Positions 15,971 to 22,494 of a DNA stretch of 64,000 bases are shown piece by piece; the first letter of the stretch is position 1, and each line of letters opens with the position of its first letter. This DNA comes from a virus: positions 1-64,000 of IMG/VR virus record IMGVR_UViG_3300023179_006341; one strand, written 5' to 3'. The position numbers were made by a program, and so were the translations under genes. Under the pieces are notes generated by a model. It made no database searches. It was given only the letters and a program-made list of their open reading frames with translations, and had not been told where the DNA came from.

Positions 15971-16138
15971 GGGGTGGTATTAGGTTTCGACGGGGTAACA
16001 AGTACGGATATGGACAACACGATAGGCGAAGAACGTAATTCTAGCAAATCAAATAATCGCAAATGACGATTACTTTGGAGAAGTTCGCTTAGCTGCGTAA
16101 CCTCCACGAGGTAGGAAAGACCTTGTAACCAAACTACC
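15971..16138 (+). ncRNA. tmRNA coding piece
   Basis: Starts with acceptor 5' strand GGGGTGG and continues through TTAGGTTTCGACGGGG, the conserved tmRNA D-domain block. The tag frame begins at GCA 16059. After the stop, CCTC/GAGG and AGGTAG/CTACCT pairings can form 3' helices or a pseudoknot. The 3' end is placed just before the terminator and is approximate. Confidence 0.85.
16059..16100 (+). other. tmRNA tag reading frame ANDDYFGEVRLAA
   Basis: From resume codon GCA, the frame reads ANDDYFGEVRLAA and then TAA. The AND start and the LAA end are standard; LAA is the ClpXP-recognised C-terminus of SsrA tags. The 13-codon length matches alphaproteobacterial tags better than the 10-codon gammaproteobacterial one. 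The bases just before GCA (TAATC) match the conserved resume-codon context. Confidence 0.9.
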
Positions 16139-16165
16139 TAGGGGCATTTGTGCCCCTATTTTTTT
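16139..16165 (+). terminator. Rho-independent terminator after the tmRNA
   Basis: TAGGGGCA pairs with TGCCCCTA across loop TTTG and is followed by seven Ts. It ends the tmRNA transcript and overlaps the start of the next promoter-like octamer. Confidence 0.85.
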
Positions 16166-16172
16166 ATAAATA
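16165..16172 (+). promoter_or_regulatory. Late-promoter-like octamer TATAAATA
   Basis: TATAAATA directly after the terminator, 20 bases before the nuclease start at 16192, with a GGGAG ribosome site in between. This is the cleanest late-promoter layout in the window. Confidence 0.6.
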
Positions 16173-16191
16173 TCTTATAAGGGAGATATTT

Positions 16192-16617
16192 ATGTACATA
16201 TATCGTTGTAGAATAAACAAGGTTGTAGATGGTGATACGGTTGAAATTGATTTAGATTTAGGTTTTAACATCATTTTAGCTAATCAAAAAGTTCGTATGG
16301 CAGGTATAGATACCCCTGAAAGTAGAACATCTATTGCTGAAGAAAAAGTACGTGGTATGCTATCAAAGAAAAAATTAGCAGAAAAGTTGCCTGTAGGTAG
16401 TTGGCAAAGCATACAAACAATGAAAGCTGACAATAATGATGATAAATTCGGACGCATACTTGGTGTATTCATTATGGAAGATGGTTCTAGTTTAAATCAA
16501 TGGATGATTGATAATAACTATGCTGTACTGTATCAAGGTGAAAATAAAGAATTAGTACAAGAAGGTCATCGTTACAATAAACAAAAGTTGATTGAGCGTG
16601 GTGAGCTAAAAGCATAA
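16192..16617 (+). CDS. Staphylococcal-nuclease-like (thermonuclease) protein
   Basis: A 141-residue SNase-fold protein. It has VVDGDTVEID at residues 11-20, VRMAGIDTPE with Arg35 and Glu43 as likely catalytic residues, and KFGRILG with the second Arg. It would cut DNA or RNA with Ca2+ as cofactor. ATG 16192 is chosen for its GGGAG site; an upstream in-frame codon lies inside the terminator. No signal peptide, so it acts in the cytoplasm or the virion. It could help degrade host nucleic acid. Confidence 0.85.
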   Translation: MYIYRCRINKVVDGDTVEIDLDLGFNIILANQKVRMAGIDTPESRTSIAEEKVRGMLSKKKLAEKLPVGSWQSIQTMKADNNDDKFGRILGVFIMEDGSSLNQWMIDNNYAVLYQGENKELVQEGHRYNKQKLIERGELKA

Positions 16618-16620
16618 ATA
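16613..16620 (+). promoter_or_regulatory. Late-promoter-like octamer CATAAATA
   Basis: CATAAATA overlaps the nuclease stop codon and ends 7 bases before the kinase ATG at 16628. No Shine-Dalgarno fits in the gap, so a transcript from it would be nearly leaderless. Confidence 0.4.
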
Positions 16621-16627
16621 CATAATC

Positions 16628-17281
16628 ATGCTTACAAGAGAGTTCATTCAAGAAGGTGTCAACGATCCTAATATTTTTAAAGCTGTGTTTATGGCAGGTG
16701 GGCCTGGCTCAGGTAAGAGTTTTGTCGCACGTCAGTTAGGATTACAAGCAGCAGGGTTACGCACCATCAATAGTGATGATGCATTTGAGTACCTACTAAG
16801 AAAACATCAACTTGACCCTAAAATGCCACCTGAAGAACAGGAAAAACGTGATATTATTAGACAACGTGCTAAAGATATTACTTCTACTAAACGATCACTT
16901 GCCATACAGGGTCGTTTAGGATTAATCATAGATGGTACTGCTAAAAATCCCGAAAAGACAGCATCAGTTAAACAAGGATTAGAAGCACTAGGTTATGACA
17001 CCATGATGATATTTGTTAATACAAGTTTACCTGTTGCTTTAGAGCGCAATCGTATGAGAGCAAGAAGCGTACCTAATGAAGTTGTAAAAAAAGCACATGA
17101 AGAAGTTCAACTAGGCAAAGAAGGATTAGAAAAAGTTTTTGGTAGCAGTTTTGTACAAGTTTTAAATGATATGGAACCTGATTTTAAACCTGCATACAAA
17201 AAATTACAATCATTTTTAAGAAAACCATTATCACCAAATGCCCAAGAATGGGTAAACATGCATACACAGCCCAAAAAATAG
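16628..17281 (+). CDS. P-loop kinase/zeta-toxin-like protein with capsid-targeting-like N-terminus
   Basis: A 217-residue protein. Walker A GGPGSGKS lies at residues 24-31, followed by TINSDDAFEYL and later LIIDGTAKNP, as in zeta-toxin and polynucleotide-kinase-like proteins that phosphorylate nucleotides or sugars. The N-terminus MLTREFIQE|G matches the T4 capsid-targeting pattern (M-x-x-x-EF-I-x-E) and the prohead-protease cleavage consensus I-x-E before a small residue. It may therefore be packaged into the head and injected. I recall similar proteins in other T4-like aquatic phages. Substrate unknown. Confidence 0.7.
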   Translation: MLTREFIQEGVNDPNIFKAVFMAGGPGSGKSFVARQLGLQAAGLRTINSDDAFEYLLRKHQLDPKMPPEEQEKRDIIRQRAKDITSTKRSLAIQGRLGLIIDGTAKNPEKTASVKQGLEALGYDTMMIFVNTSLPVALERNRMRARSVPNEVVKKAHEEVQLGKEGLEKVFGSSFVQVLNDMEPDFKPAYKKLQSFLRKPLSPNAQEWVNMHTQPKK

Positions 17282-17305
17282 TAATTTTTTTGTGCAGTTG
17301 CAAAA

Positions 17306-17313
17306 TATAAATA
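17306..17313 (+). promoter_or_regulatory. Late-promoter-like octamer TATAAATA
   Basis: TATAAATA 33 bases before the ATG at 17347, with an AAGGA ribosome site between them. Confidence 0.55.
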
Positions 17314-17346
17314 TTAGCTTATGTAAGTTTATTATAAGGAACTATT

Positions 17347-18249
17347 ATGACAATTACTACAAAATTAACCATTGCTGACAAAGCTGTGGATACAACTTAC
17401 CAAGATGTAACAGGAACGACAAGTGGTGCAGGTACAGGGGCAAAATTCGATGTAACCAAAACCAATGGTGTATATACAGTAAAATTAGATTCTGCAACAG
17501 CAAGTTCAGGAACAGGTTATGTAGCAGGTGATACTATCACTATCCCAGGCGCAACCCTTGGGGGCACATCAACTAATAACTTGATTGTAACGGTAGCTAC
17601 CGTAGGAACAAGTGGTAAAATTGCAACATTTGGTGCAGTTGGAACAGGACGTGTAGGTGATGGTGACATTGATGTAATGTTTGAAGTAACAGGAAGCAAT
17701 GCCAAAGCTGAAGTATATGCACTAACAGGCAAAAAAGCTGACTTTAGTGTTACAGTTGGTGAGACAGGTGTTGTTACTGTAACACATCCTGATCTTGACA
17801 ATGTTGAACTCACTATGAAAGACATTGAACGTCTATCATTTACAGACTCATCGATTGCTTTTGATGTAAAAGGTAGTGCAGGTGAAGTATACGCTTTATT
17901 ATGCGCAGCACTTGGTAAAAATGATGTTACTCCTGCTTTAGTTGGTAAATATCTTAAGTTGGCTGATTCAGGTATGACAGATACACAGATAGCTGCTGAA
18001 ATACTTTCCTCAAAAGACTATGAACTAGATGCATTAGGTTTAGGTAACGAAACCTTTGTTAAACAAGTATGGAAAAATGTTACAGGTGAATTGCCTAGCT
18101 TAGAAAATCTAAGAGCATTTACTAAAGTTTTAGATGATAAAGTTTATTCTAAAGCAGAATTACTTGAAGCTGCTTCTAACTTAACAGTTTTCCGTGATGA
18201 AGATCATATTGACTTAGTTGGTATGACAAAAATTGATTTTATCCCCTAA
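17347..18249 (+). CDS. DUF4214-like surface/virion protein
   Basis: A 300-residue protein. The first half is Thr/Gly/Ala-rich beta structure (GTTSGAGTGAKFDV, GYVAGDTITIPG). Around residues 175-270 the helical region VYALLCAALGKNDVTPALV...SKDYELDALG...FVKQVWKNVTG resembles DUF4214, found in secreted and surface proteins of betaproteobacteria and other bacteria. No signal peptide is seen, so in a phage it is more likely a virion component. It has its own late-promoter-like octamer and ends at a terminator. Confidence 0.55.
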   Translation: MTITTKLTIADKAVDTTYQDVTGTTSGAGTGAKFDVTKTNGVYTVKLDSATASSGTGYVAGDTITIPGATLGGTSTNNLIVTVATVGTSGKIATFGAVGTGRVGDGDIDVMFEVTGSNAKAEVYALTGKKADFSVTVGETGVVTVTHPDLDNVELTMKDIERLSFTDSSIAFDVKGSAGEVYALLCAALGKNDVTPALVGKYLKLADSGMTDTQIAAEILSSKDYELDALGLGNETFVKQVWKNVTGELPSLENLRAFTKVLDDKVYSKAELLEAASNLTVFRDEDHIDLVGMTKIDFIP

Positions 18250-18274
18250 AAATTTTGGATAAAATCAATTCCCA

Positions 18275-18301
18275 AAAGGGTAGTGTTTACTACCCTTTTT
18301 T
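18275..18301 (+). terminator. Rho-independent terminator
   Basis: AAAGGGTAG pairs with CTACCCTTT across TGTTTA and runs into a T tract. It lies 26 bases after the DUF4214-like gene. Confidence 0.85.
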
Positions 18302-18311
18302 ATTGTAACAA

Positions 18312-18319
18312 TATAAATA
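18312..18319 (+). promoter_or_regulatory. Late-promoter-like octamer TATAAATA
   Basis: TATAAATA just after the terminator and 60 bases before the peroxiredoxin start, which has an AAGGAG ribosome site. Confidence 0.5.
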
Positions 18320-18378
18320 GTATGTAAATATTACGTCCTAGACAAAAATTTTATTCACACACACAAGGAGAAAATAAA

Positions 18379-18912
18379 ATGAAAACAGTAGGTGATCGAT
18401 TAGAATCCTTTACAATAACAGGTGTAAACCCAAGTAGTGATCAGTTTTTTGATATTACTGAAAAGTCATACGCAGGAAAATGGAAAATTATCGTATACTA
18501 TCCAAAATCTTTTACTTTTGTTTGTCCTACAGAGATTGTTGGATATGACAAATTATATCAAGATTTTGAAGATCGTGATACAGTTCTTCTTACAGGATCC
18601 ACAGATAATGAATTTTGTGTACTAGCTTGGCAAAATAGTCATTCAGATTTAAAAAAAATTAGACATACTCAATTTGCTGATACACAAAGGGGCAACTTAA
18701 GTTTAGTCGAACAACTAGGAATATTTTACGCTCCCGCAGGAGCACCACTTAGAGCAACATTTATTATTGATCCTGACAATGTAATTCAACATGTTACAGT
18801 AAATAACTTAAATGTTGGTCGTAGTCCTGAAGAAACATTACGAATTTTAGATGGATGCCAAACCAATGAACTTTGCGCTTGCAATCGTGCTGTAGGCGGC
18901 GAAACTTTATAA
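18379..18912 (+). CDS. ahpC: Peroxiredoxin AhpC (AhpD-dependent type)
   Basis: A 177-residue thioredoxin-fold peroxiredoxin. PKSFTFVCPTE holds the PxxxTxxC motif with peroxidatic Cys49. The C-terminal phrase GCQTNELCACNR has Cys166 and Cys168, matching the CxC of mycobacterial AhpC that is reduced by AhpD rather than AhpF. It would detoxify H2O2, organic peroxides and peroxynitrite in the cytoplasm. An AhpD gene lies 2.8 kb downstream in the same island, with a homing-endonuclease-like gene inserted between. Likely host-derived auxiliary metabolic gene. Strong AAGGAG site at the start. Confidence 0.93.
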   Translation: MKTVGDRLESFTITGVNPSSDQFFDITEKSYAGKWKIIVYYPKSFTFVCPTEIVGYDKLYQDFEDRDTVLLTGSTDNEFCVLAWQNSHSDLKKIRHTQFADTQRGNLSLVEQLGIFYAPAGAPLRATFIIDPDNVIQHVTVNNLNVGRSPEETLRILDGCQTNELCACNRAVGGETL

Positions 18913-18926
18913 ATCAGTAGGGCAGA

Positions 18927-18934
18927 CATAAATA
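18927..18934 (+). promoter_or_regulatory. Late-promoter-like octamer CATAAATA
   Basis: CATAAATA 19 bases before the endonuclease-like gene at 18953, with AAAGGAG between. Confidence 0.55.
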
Positions 18935-18952
18935 CTCTAAAAAGGAGTGTTT

Positions 18953-19702
18953 ATGTCTCAAAGAATACCTTATACATATTATGTCTTTCATAAACCAACA
19001 GGTTTAAAATACTATGGTTCAAAGTATGGAAAAAATGCTGATCCTAATAGTTTTTGGAAACCTAATGGATACTATACTTCTTCAAAAAAAGTTAAAAAGC
19101 TTATTTTAGAATATGGAATTAATTCATTTAATGCCGAGGTGAGGAAAATTTTTGACAGTCCTGAAAAAGCATTGATTTACGAATACAAATTTTTAAAAAA
19201 AGTAAAAGCTTTATCAAAAGATGATTGGTTAAATGATAATTACGGAGGAGAAAAATTTAGAAATATTGGTCCTGCTAGCGAAAAAACTTTGCAAGCACAA
19301 AAAAATAAAAAACAATCACCTGAAAGTAATATAAAAAGATCTAATTCTTTAAAAGGCAGAATTATTTCTGATGAAACAAGAAAAAAAATGTCAGAAGTTC
19401 AAAAAAATAGATCTGAAGAAAATGAAATGCTTAGGCGAGACAAAATTAGACAACATGCTTTAGGAAGAAATCAAAGTGAAAAAGTTAAAAAACAATTGTC
19501 TCATATAGTTAGTAACACAAGATGGGTTCATAATGGCAAAATGCAAAAAAAAGTTGGTAAAGATGAGTTACAAATATATATAGATAATGGTTGGCATAAT
19601 GGTAGAATTTTGTCTATAGTTACTTGTCCACATTGTGATCAAAGTGGTGTAAAACATAATATAGCTAGAAAACACTTTGATAAATGCCAATCTAAAAAAT
19701 AG
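18953..19702 (+). CDS. Putative homing endonuclease (GIY-YIG-like)
   Basis: A 249-residue basic protein. The N-terminus (PYTYYVFHKPTGLKYYGSKYG, residues 4-24) and following FTSS/LEYG-type phrases resemble phage homing endonucleases related to GIY-YIG. The middle SDETRKKMSEVQKNRSEE is a NUMOD3-like DNA-binding repeat. The C-terminus has a zinc-finger-like CPHCDQ...HFDKC. It is a selfish gene placed between ahpC and the antiporter with its own late-promoter-like octamer. Start ATG 18953 follows AAAGGAG; a GTG two codons upstream is less likely. Confidence 0.65.
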   Translation: MSQRIPYTYYVFHKPTGLKYYGSKYGKNADPNSFWKPNGYYTSSKKVKKLILEYGINSFNAEVRKIFDSPEKALIYEYKFLKKVKALSKDDWLNDNYGGEKFRNIGPASEKTLQAQKNKKQSPESNIKRSNSLKGRIISDETRKKMSEVQKNRSEENEMLRRDKIRQHALGRNQSEKVKKQLSHIVSNTRWVHNGKMQKKVGKDELQIYIDNGWHNGRILSIVTCPHCDQSGVKHNIARKHFDKCQSKK

Positions 19703-19718
19703 CAAAGGTTGGTTAATA

Positions 19719-20894
19719 ATGAGTAATATATTATTGATAATTGCAGCCATGGTTTTTATACCATGGCTGTTTTTAAAGTTAACTAAGCTAGACAAACATA
19801 TACCACTGCCAATGGCTCAGATTGCTTTTGGTATATGCTTTGGTCCTAGCGCATTAGGTTCAGCATTTCCTGAATTATGGTCAAACGTTTTTACGCAACC
19901 TGTTCGATTTGGTTTAGACGCTATACAAATATTAGCGATTAGCGTATTTGCATTTATTGCAGGTATTGAATTAAAACCAAAAGAAATTATTGAACGTGAA
20001 GGTCATGCAATATGGAAACAAGCATTTCATGTCATACTCATACCTATTCTTTTGGCAGGTTTAAGTTTCATCGTATTTTTTGATGATCCAATTTGGCATA
20101 ATCCTGATATACCATTTTGGAAATATGCATGGACAATGGGTGTAGCAACTTGTATTACTGCTATGCCTATGTTGGTAGTTGCATGTAAATCAATGGGTAT
20201 ATGGGGCACACATACTGCTAAAAAATTGCTAGGATTGGTAACTTTTGATGATTTAGTATTATGGTTGACTGTAGCTGTAATTGTCAGTGTAGGCAAATAT
20301 GCTGTAAATGCATCTATATTTTTTGCAGTATTGGTAGCATTATGGTATCTTTGGCCTAAGATATTACAAGTCGCAGGTGAAAATGCTTATCCAACCTTGA
20401 CTGTTGCTTTAGCTTTAATCATGGCAAGTTTTAGTCATTGGGCAGGATTGCATTATGTTTTAGGTGCATTTTTTGCAGGTATGATTACGCCAAGACATGC
20501 TATTAAATGGAATGAAGGCATGGAACTTCAACAAATGTATTGGTTGATGCCTGTATTTTTTATTTGGACAGGATTGAAATCACAATGGACATTAGACTTT
20601 GAAGTAATCCTTATGGGTGCATTGGGTATGTTTGTTGTTGCCATAATAACAAAATTTGTAGGTGTATGGTTGGCTTATCGTGAACAAGGTATGCGACTAG
20701 TGTGCTTTAAAACTGCACTACTTCAAAATAAAGGGTTAATGGAAATATTTTTAGTATCCATGTTATTGAGTGCAGGAATTATTAGTGATAATATGTTTGC
20801 TGCGGTGGTTATTATGAGTTTAATGAGCACTATTGTTGCTGTGCCTTTAGCAAAACTCTTTTACAAACCTGAATACATTGAACACAAAATTTAA
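19719..20894 (+). CDS. Cation:proton antiporter (CPA2/Kef-type)
   Basis: A 391-residue integral membrane protein with about 11-13 hydrophobic helices and no C-terminal TrkA-N domain. FGICFGPSALGSAFP is the conserved GPSALG-type re-entrant region, followed by VFAFIAGIELKPKE (typical FIAGLELD-like). It would exchange Na+ or K+ for protons across the inner membrane, affecting pH and ion balance. Start ATG 19719 (MSNILLIIAAM) is preferred over an upstream codon inside the previous gene. Neighbours are ahpC, terC and ahpD. Phage-borne antiporters are unusual. Confidence 0.85.
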   Translation: MSNILLIIAAMVFIPWLFLKLTKLDKHIPLPMAQIAFGICFGPSALGSAFPELWSNVFTQPVRFGLDAIQILAISVFAFIAGIELKPKEIIEREGHAIWKQAFHVILIPILLAGLSFIVFFDDPIWHNPDIPFWKYAWTMGVATCITAMPMLVVACKSMGIWGTHTAKKLLGLVTFDDLVLWLTVAVIVSVGKYAVNASIFFAVLVALWYLWPKILQVAGENAYPTLTVALALIMASFSHWAGLHYVLGAFFAGMITPRHAIKWNEGMELQQMYWLMPVFFIWTGLKSQWTLDFEVILMGALGMFVVAIITKFVGVWLAYREQGMRLVCFKTALLQNKGLMEIFLVSMLLSAGIISDNMFAAVVIMSLMSTIVAVPLAKLFYKPEYIEHKI

Positions 20895-20903
20895 GGAGCT
20901 AAT

Positions 20904-21038
20904 ATGTTTAACTATGAAACAATTTGGGATGTTTATGAAGTTAAATTCGTAATATTTTTTATTTCAGTTGTTTTAGCTATCGTTCTTACTACTTGGTTAT
21001 ACGATAAGAAAAAAGACAAGGATGTAGATAATGATTGA
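20904..21038 (+). CDS. Small membrane protein
   Basis: A 44-residue ORF after AAGGAG. One helix (FVIFFISVVLAIVLTTWLY, residues 15-33) is followed by a charged tail (DKKKDKDVDND). It overlaps the TerC start by 8 bases, so the two are translationally coupled and it may help that transporter. No family recognised. Confidence 0.55.
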   Translation: MFNYETIWDVYEVKFVIFFISVVLAIVLTTWLYDKKKDKDVDND

Positions 21039-21720
21039 ATTTTTATGGGCACTTGGTGCTATTATTTTAATTGATGTTGTTTTAGGTGGTGAAAATGCAC
21101 TAGTGATTGCTATGGCATCAAAAAATCTACCTGAACATTTGCGCAAACGTGCTATGTTTTGGGGTACTTTTGGTGCAGTAGCTGTACGCTTTGTTTGTGT
21201 GGCAGCATTAACTTACCTGCTGATGATACCTGGGCTAAGGTTGGTGGGTGGATTATTATTAATTTGGATTGCATGGCGACTGACTTCAAATAATAACGAT
21301 CATACTGATATTAAAGCATCTATGACATTTTGGGGTGCTATGGGAACTATTGTCATGGCAGATGCTGTTATGGGACTAGATAATGCTTTAGCTATCGCAG
21401 GAGCAGCAGGTGGTAATTGGACATTAATCATTATTGGGTTGTTAGTCAGTGTTCCAATTATATTGTTTGGTAGCACCATGGTGTCTAAGATTTTAGAAAA
21501 ATATCCTGATACTATTTTTATTGGTGCATTTGTATTATATGCGGTTGCGTTTAAAATGATAACAGGTGAACCATTTGTAGATACTTATATTGACCCTTTA
21601 CATGATTGGTCAGAATATGGTTTACCTTATGTATTAGCTTTAGTATTAACATTGAAGCAATACTATAGAACAAGAATTAGAAAAATTAAAGGAGAAAATA
21701 ACAATGGCACAATGGCTTGA
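21031..21720 (+). CDS. TerC-family integral membrane protein
   Basis: A 229-residue protein with seven or so helices. GAIILIDVVLGGENALVIA and VMADAVMGLDNALAIAG are the two signature repeats of TerC/YjbE proteins, each with conserved acidic and Asn residues. Members of this family export Mn2+ or protect metalloenzymes during secretion. Next to peroxide-detoxifying genes it may adjust metal balance under oxidative stress. It overlaps AhpD by 17 bases. The name TerC is a family label; tellurite resistance is not implied. Confidence 0.88.
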   Translation: MIEFLWALGAIILIDVVLGGENALVIAMASKNLPEHLRKRAMFWGTFGAVAVRFVCVAALTYLLMIPGLRLVGGLLLIWIAWRLTSNNNDHTDIKASMTFWGAMGTIVMADAVMGLDNALAIAGAAGGNWTLIIIGLLVSVPIILFGSTMVSKILEKYPDTIFIGAFVLYAVAFKMITGEPFVDTYIDPLHDWSEYGLPYVLALVLTLKQYYRTRIRKIKGENNNGTMA

Positions 21721-22219
21721 AGTATTAAAACAGGGTTTACCTGATTATGCAAAAGATATTCGTTTAAATTTAGATGCAGTAATTTTGCGATCAACACTAG
21801 ACCCAATAGTGGCTGAAGGATGTGCACTAGCAGCAACTGTTGCAACAGGTAATGGTGGTATGGTAGGTAGAATTTATCCTGCTATACAAGATGAAGTCGA
21901 ACGTAATGCAGCAATGGCAGCAGCAAGTTTAATGGCTCAAAATAACGTATGGTATCCTTTTGTTGAAATGACAGGTGATGAAAATTTGAAAGGATTACCT
22001 GCACAGTTAAGAATGAATGCTATTACTTCACATGGTGGTACTACTAAAGTACGATTTGAAGCGTATAGTTTATGTGCTAGCATAGTTGGTAAGTGTCATT
22101 TTTGTGTAAAGGCACATTATGAAACATTGAAAAAAGAAGGATACACTGTTGAACAATTGCGGGATATAGGACGTATTGCAGCAGTCATGACAGCAGTGTG
22201 TAAACTTTTGGTGGGTTAG
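21704..22219 (+). CDS. ahpD: Alkyl hydroperoxidase AhpD
   Basis: A 171-residue all-helical protein. Glu119, Cys131, Cys134 and His138 (KCHFCVKAHYETLKKEG) reproduce the spacing of the catalytic Glu, CxxC and His of mycobacterial AhpD. AhpD passes electrons, via lipoamide and dihydrolipoamide dehydrogenase in mycobacteria, to AhpC. The matching AhpC type lies upstream, so the phage carries a full two-part peroxide-reducing pair that would borrow host reductants. Overlaps TerC and is followed at once by the next gene. Confidence 0.92.
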   Translation: MAQWLEVLKQGLPDYAKDIRLNLDAVILRSTLDPIVAEGCALAATVATGNGGMVGRIYPAIQDEVERNAAMAAASLMAQNNVWYPFVEMTGDENLKGLPAQLRMNAITSHGGTTKVRFEAYSLCASIVGKCHFCVKAHYETLKKEGYTVEQLRDIGRIAAVMTAVCKLLVG

Positions 22220-22486
22220 GTGGATTATAGATCCTTAAAAGAGTGTGATCATTGTGGTACTAATGTTTCAAAGTATCACCCTGTATGCGCTCAGTGCGGT
22301 AGAGATCATTCGGAAGAATGGTTGTATATTCCCCCACCACCCCCACCTCCAATTTATCCCGAAGGTTTTAAATTTCATGATATTCCCCCTTATAAACCTG
22401 AAATAATTCCTGAATGGTTACAAATTGGATTATGTCTTGTGGCAATACCATTTGTTGTTTGGTTTCTTGCTAATCTTATAAATTGA
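22220..22486 (+). CDS. Zinc-ribbon, proline-rich membrane protein
   Basis: An 88-residue protein. The GTG start comes immediately after the ahpD stop. Residues 9-28 hold two CxxC pairs (CDHCGTN, CAQCGRD), a zinc ribbon. A run of prolines (IPPPPPPPIYP) follows, and residues 66-86 form one C-terminal membrane helix. It is probably tail-anchored with the zinc domain in the cytoplasm. No known function. Coupled to the redox/ion cluster by position. Confidence 0.6.
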   Translation: MDYRSLKECDHCGTNVSKYHPVCAQCGRDHSEEWLYIPPPPPPPIYPEGFKFHDIPPYKPEIIPEWLQIGLCLVAIPFVVWFLANLIN

Positions 22487-22494
22487 AGGATTTT

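Larger units (their letters stand above)
15791..16138 (+). ncRNA. ssrA: Circularly permuted (two-piece) tmRNA gene
   Basis: The tRNA-like 3' half with T arm, acceptor 3' strand and encoded CCA lies before the 5' half with acceptor 5' strand, D-like region and tag frame. GGGGTGG (15971-15977) pairs with CCACTCC (15845-15851), including the G3-U70 wobble recognised by alanyl-tRNA synthetase. The T stem GAGGG/CCCTC encloses TTCGAAT. The coding piece carries the conserved GGTTTCGACGGGG block and a 13-codon tag. Permuted tmRNAs are known in alphaproteobacteria, cyanobacteria and some betaproteobacteria and are cut into two RNAs. tmRNA rescues stalled ribosomes and tags nascent proteins. A phage copy could keep translation running late in infection. 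Outer ends are approximate. Confidence 0.9.

Noticed and set aside
16150-16191. Upstream start for the nuclease gene
   Set aside because: It lies inside the tmRNA terminator; ATG 16192 has a good ribosome site.
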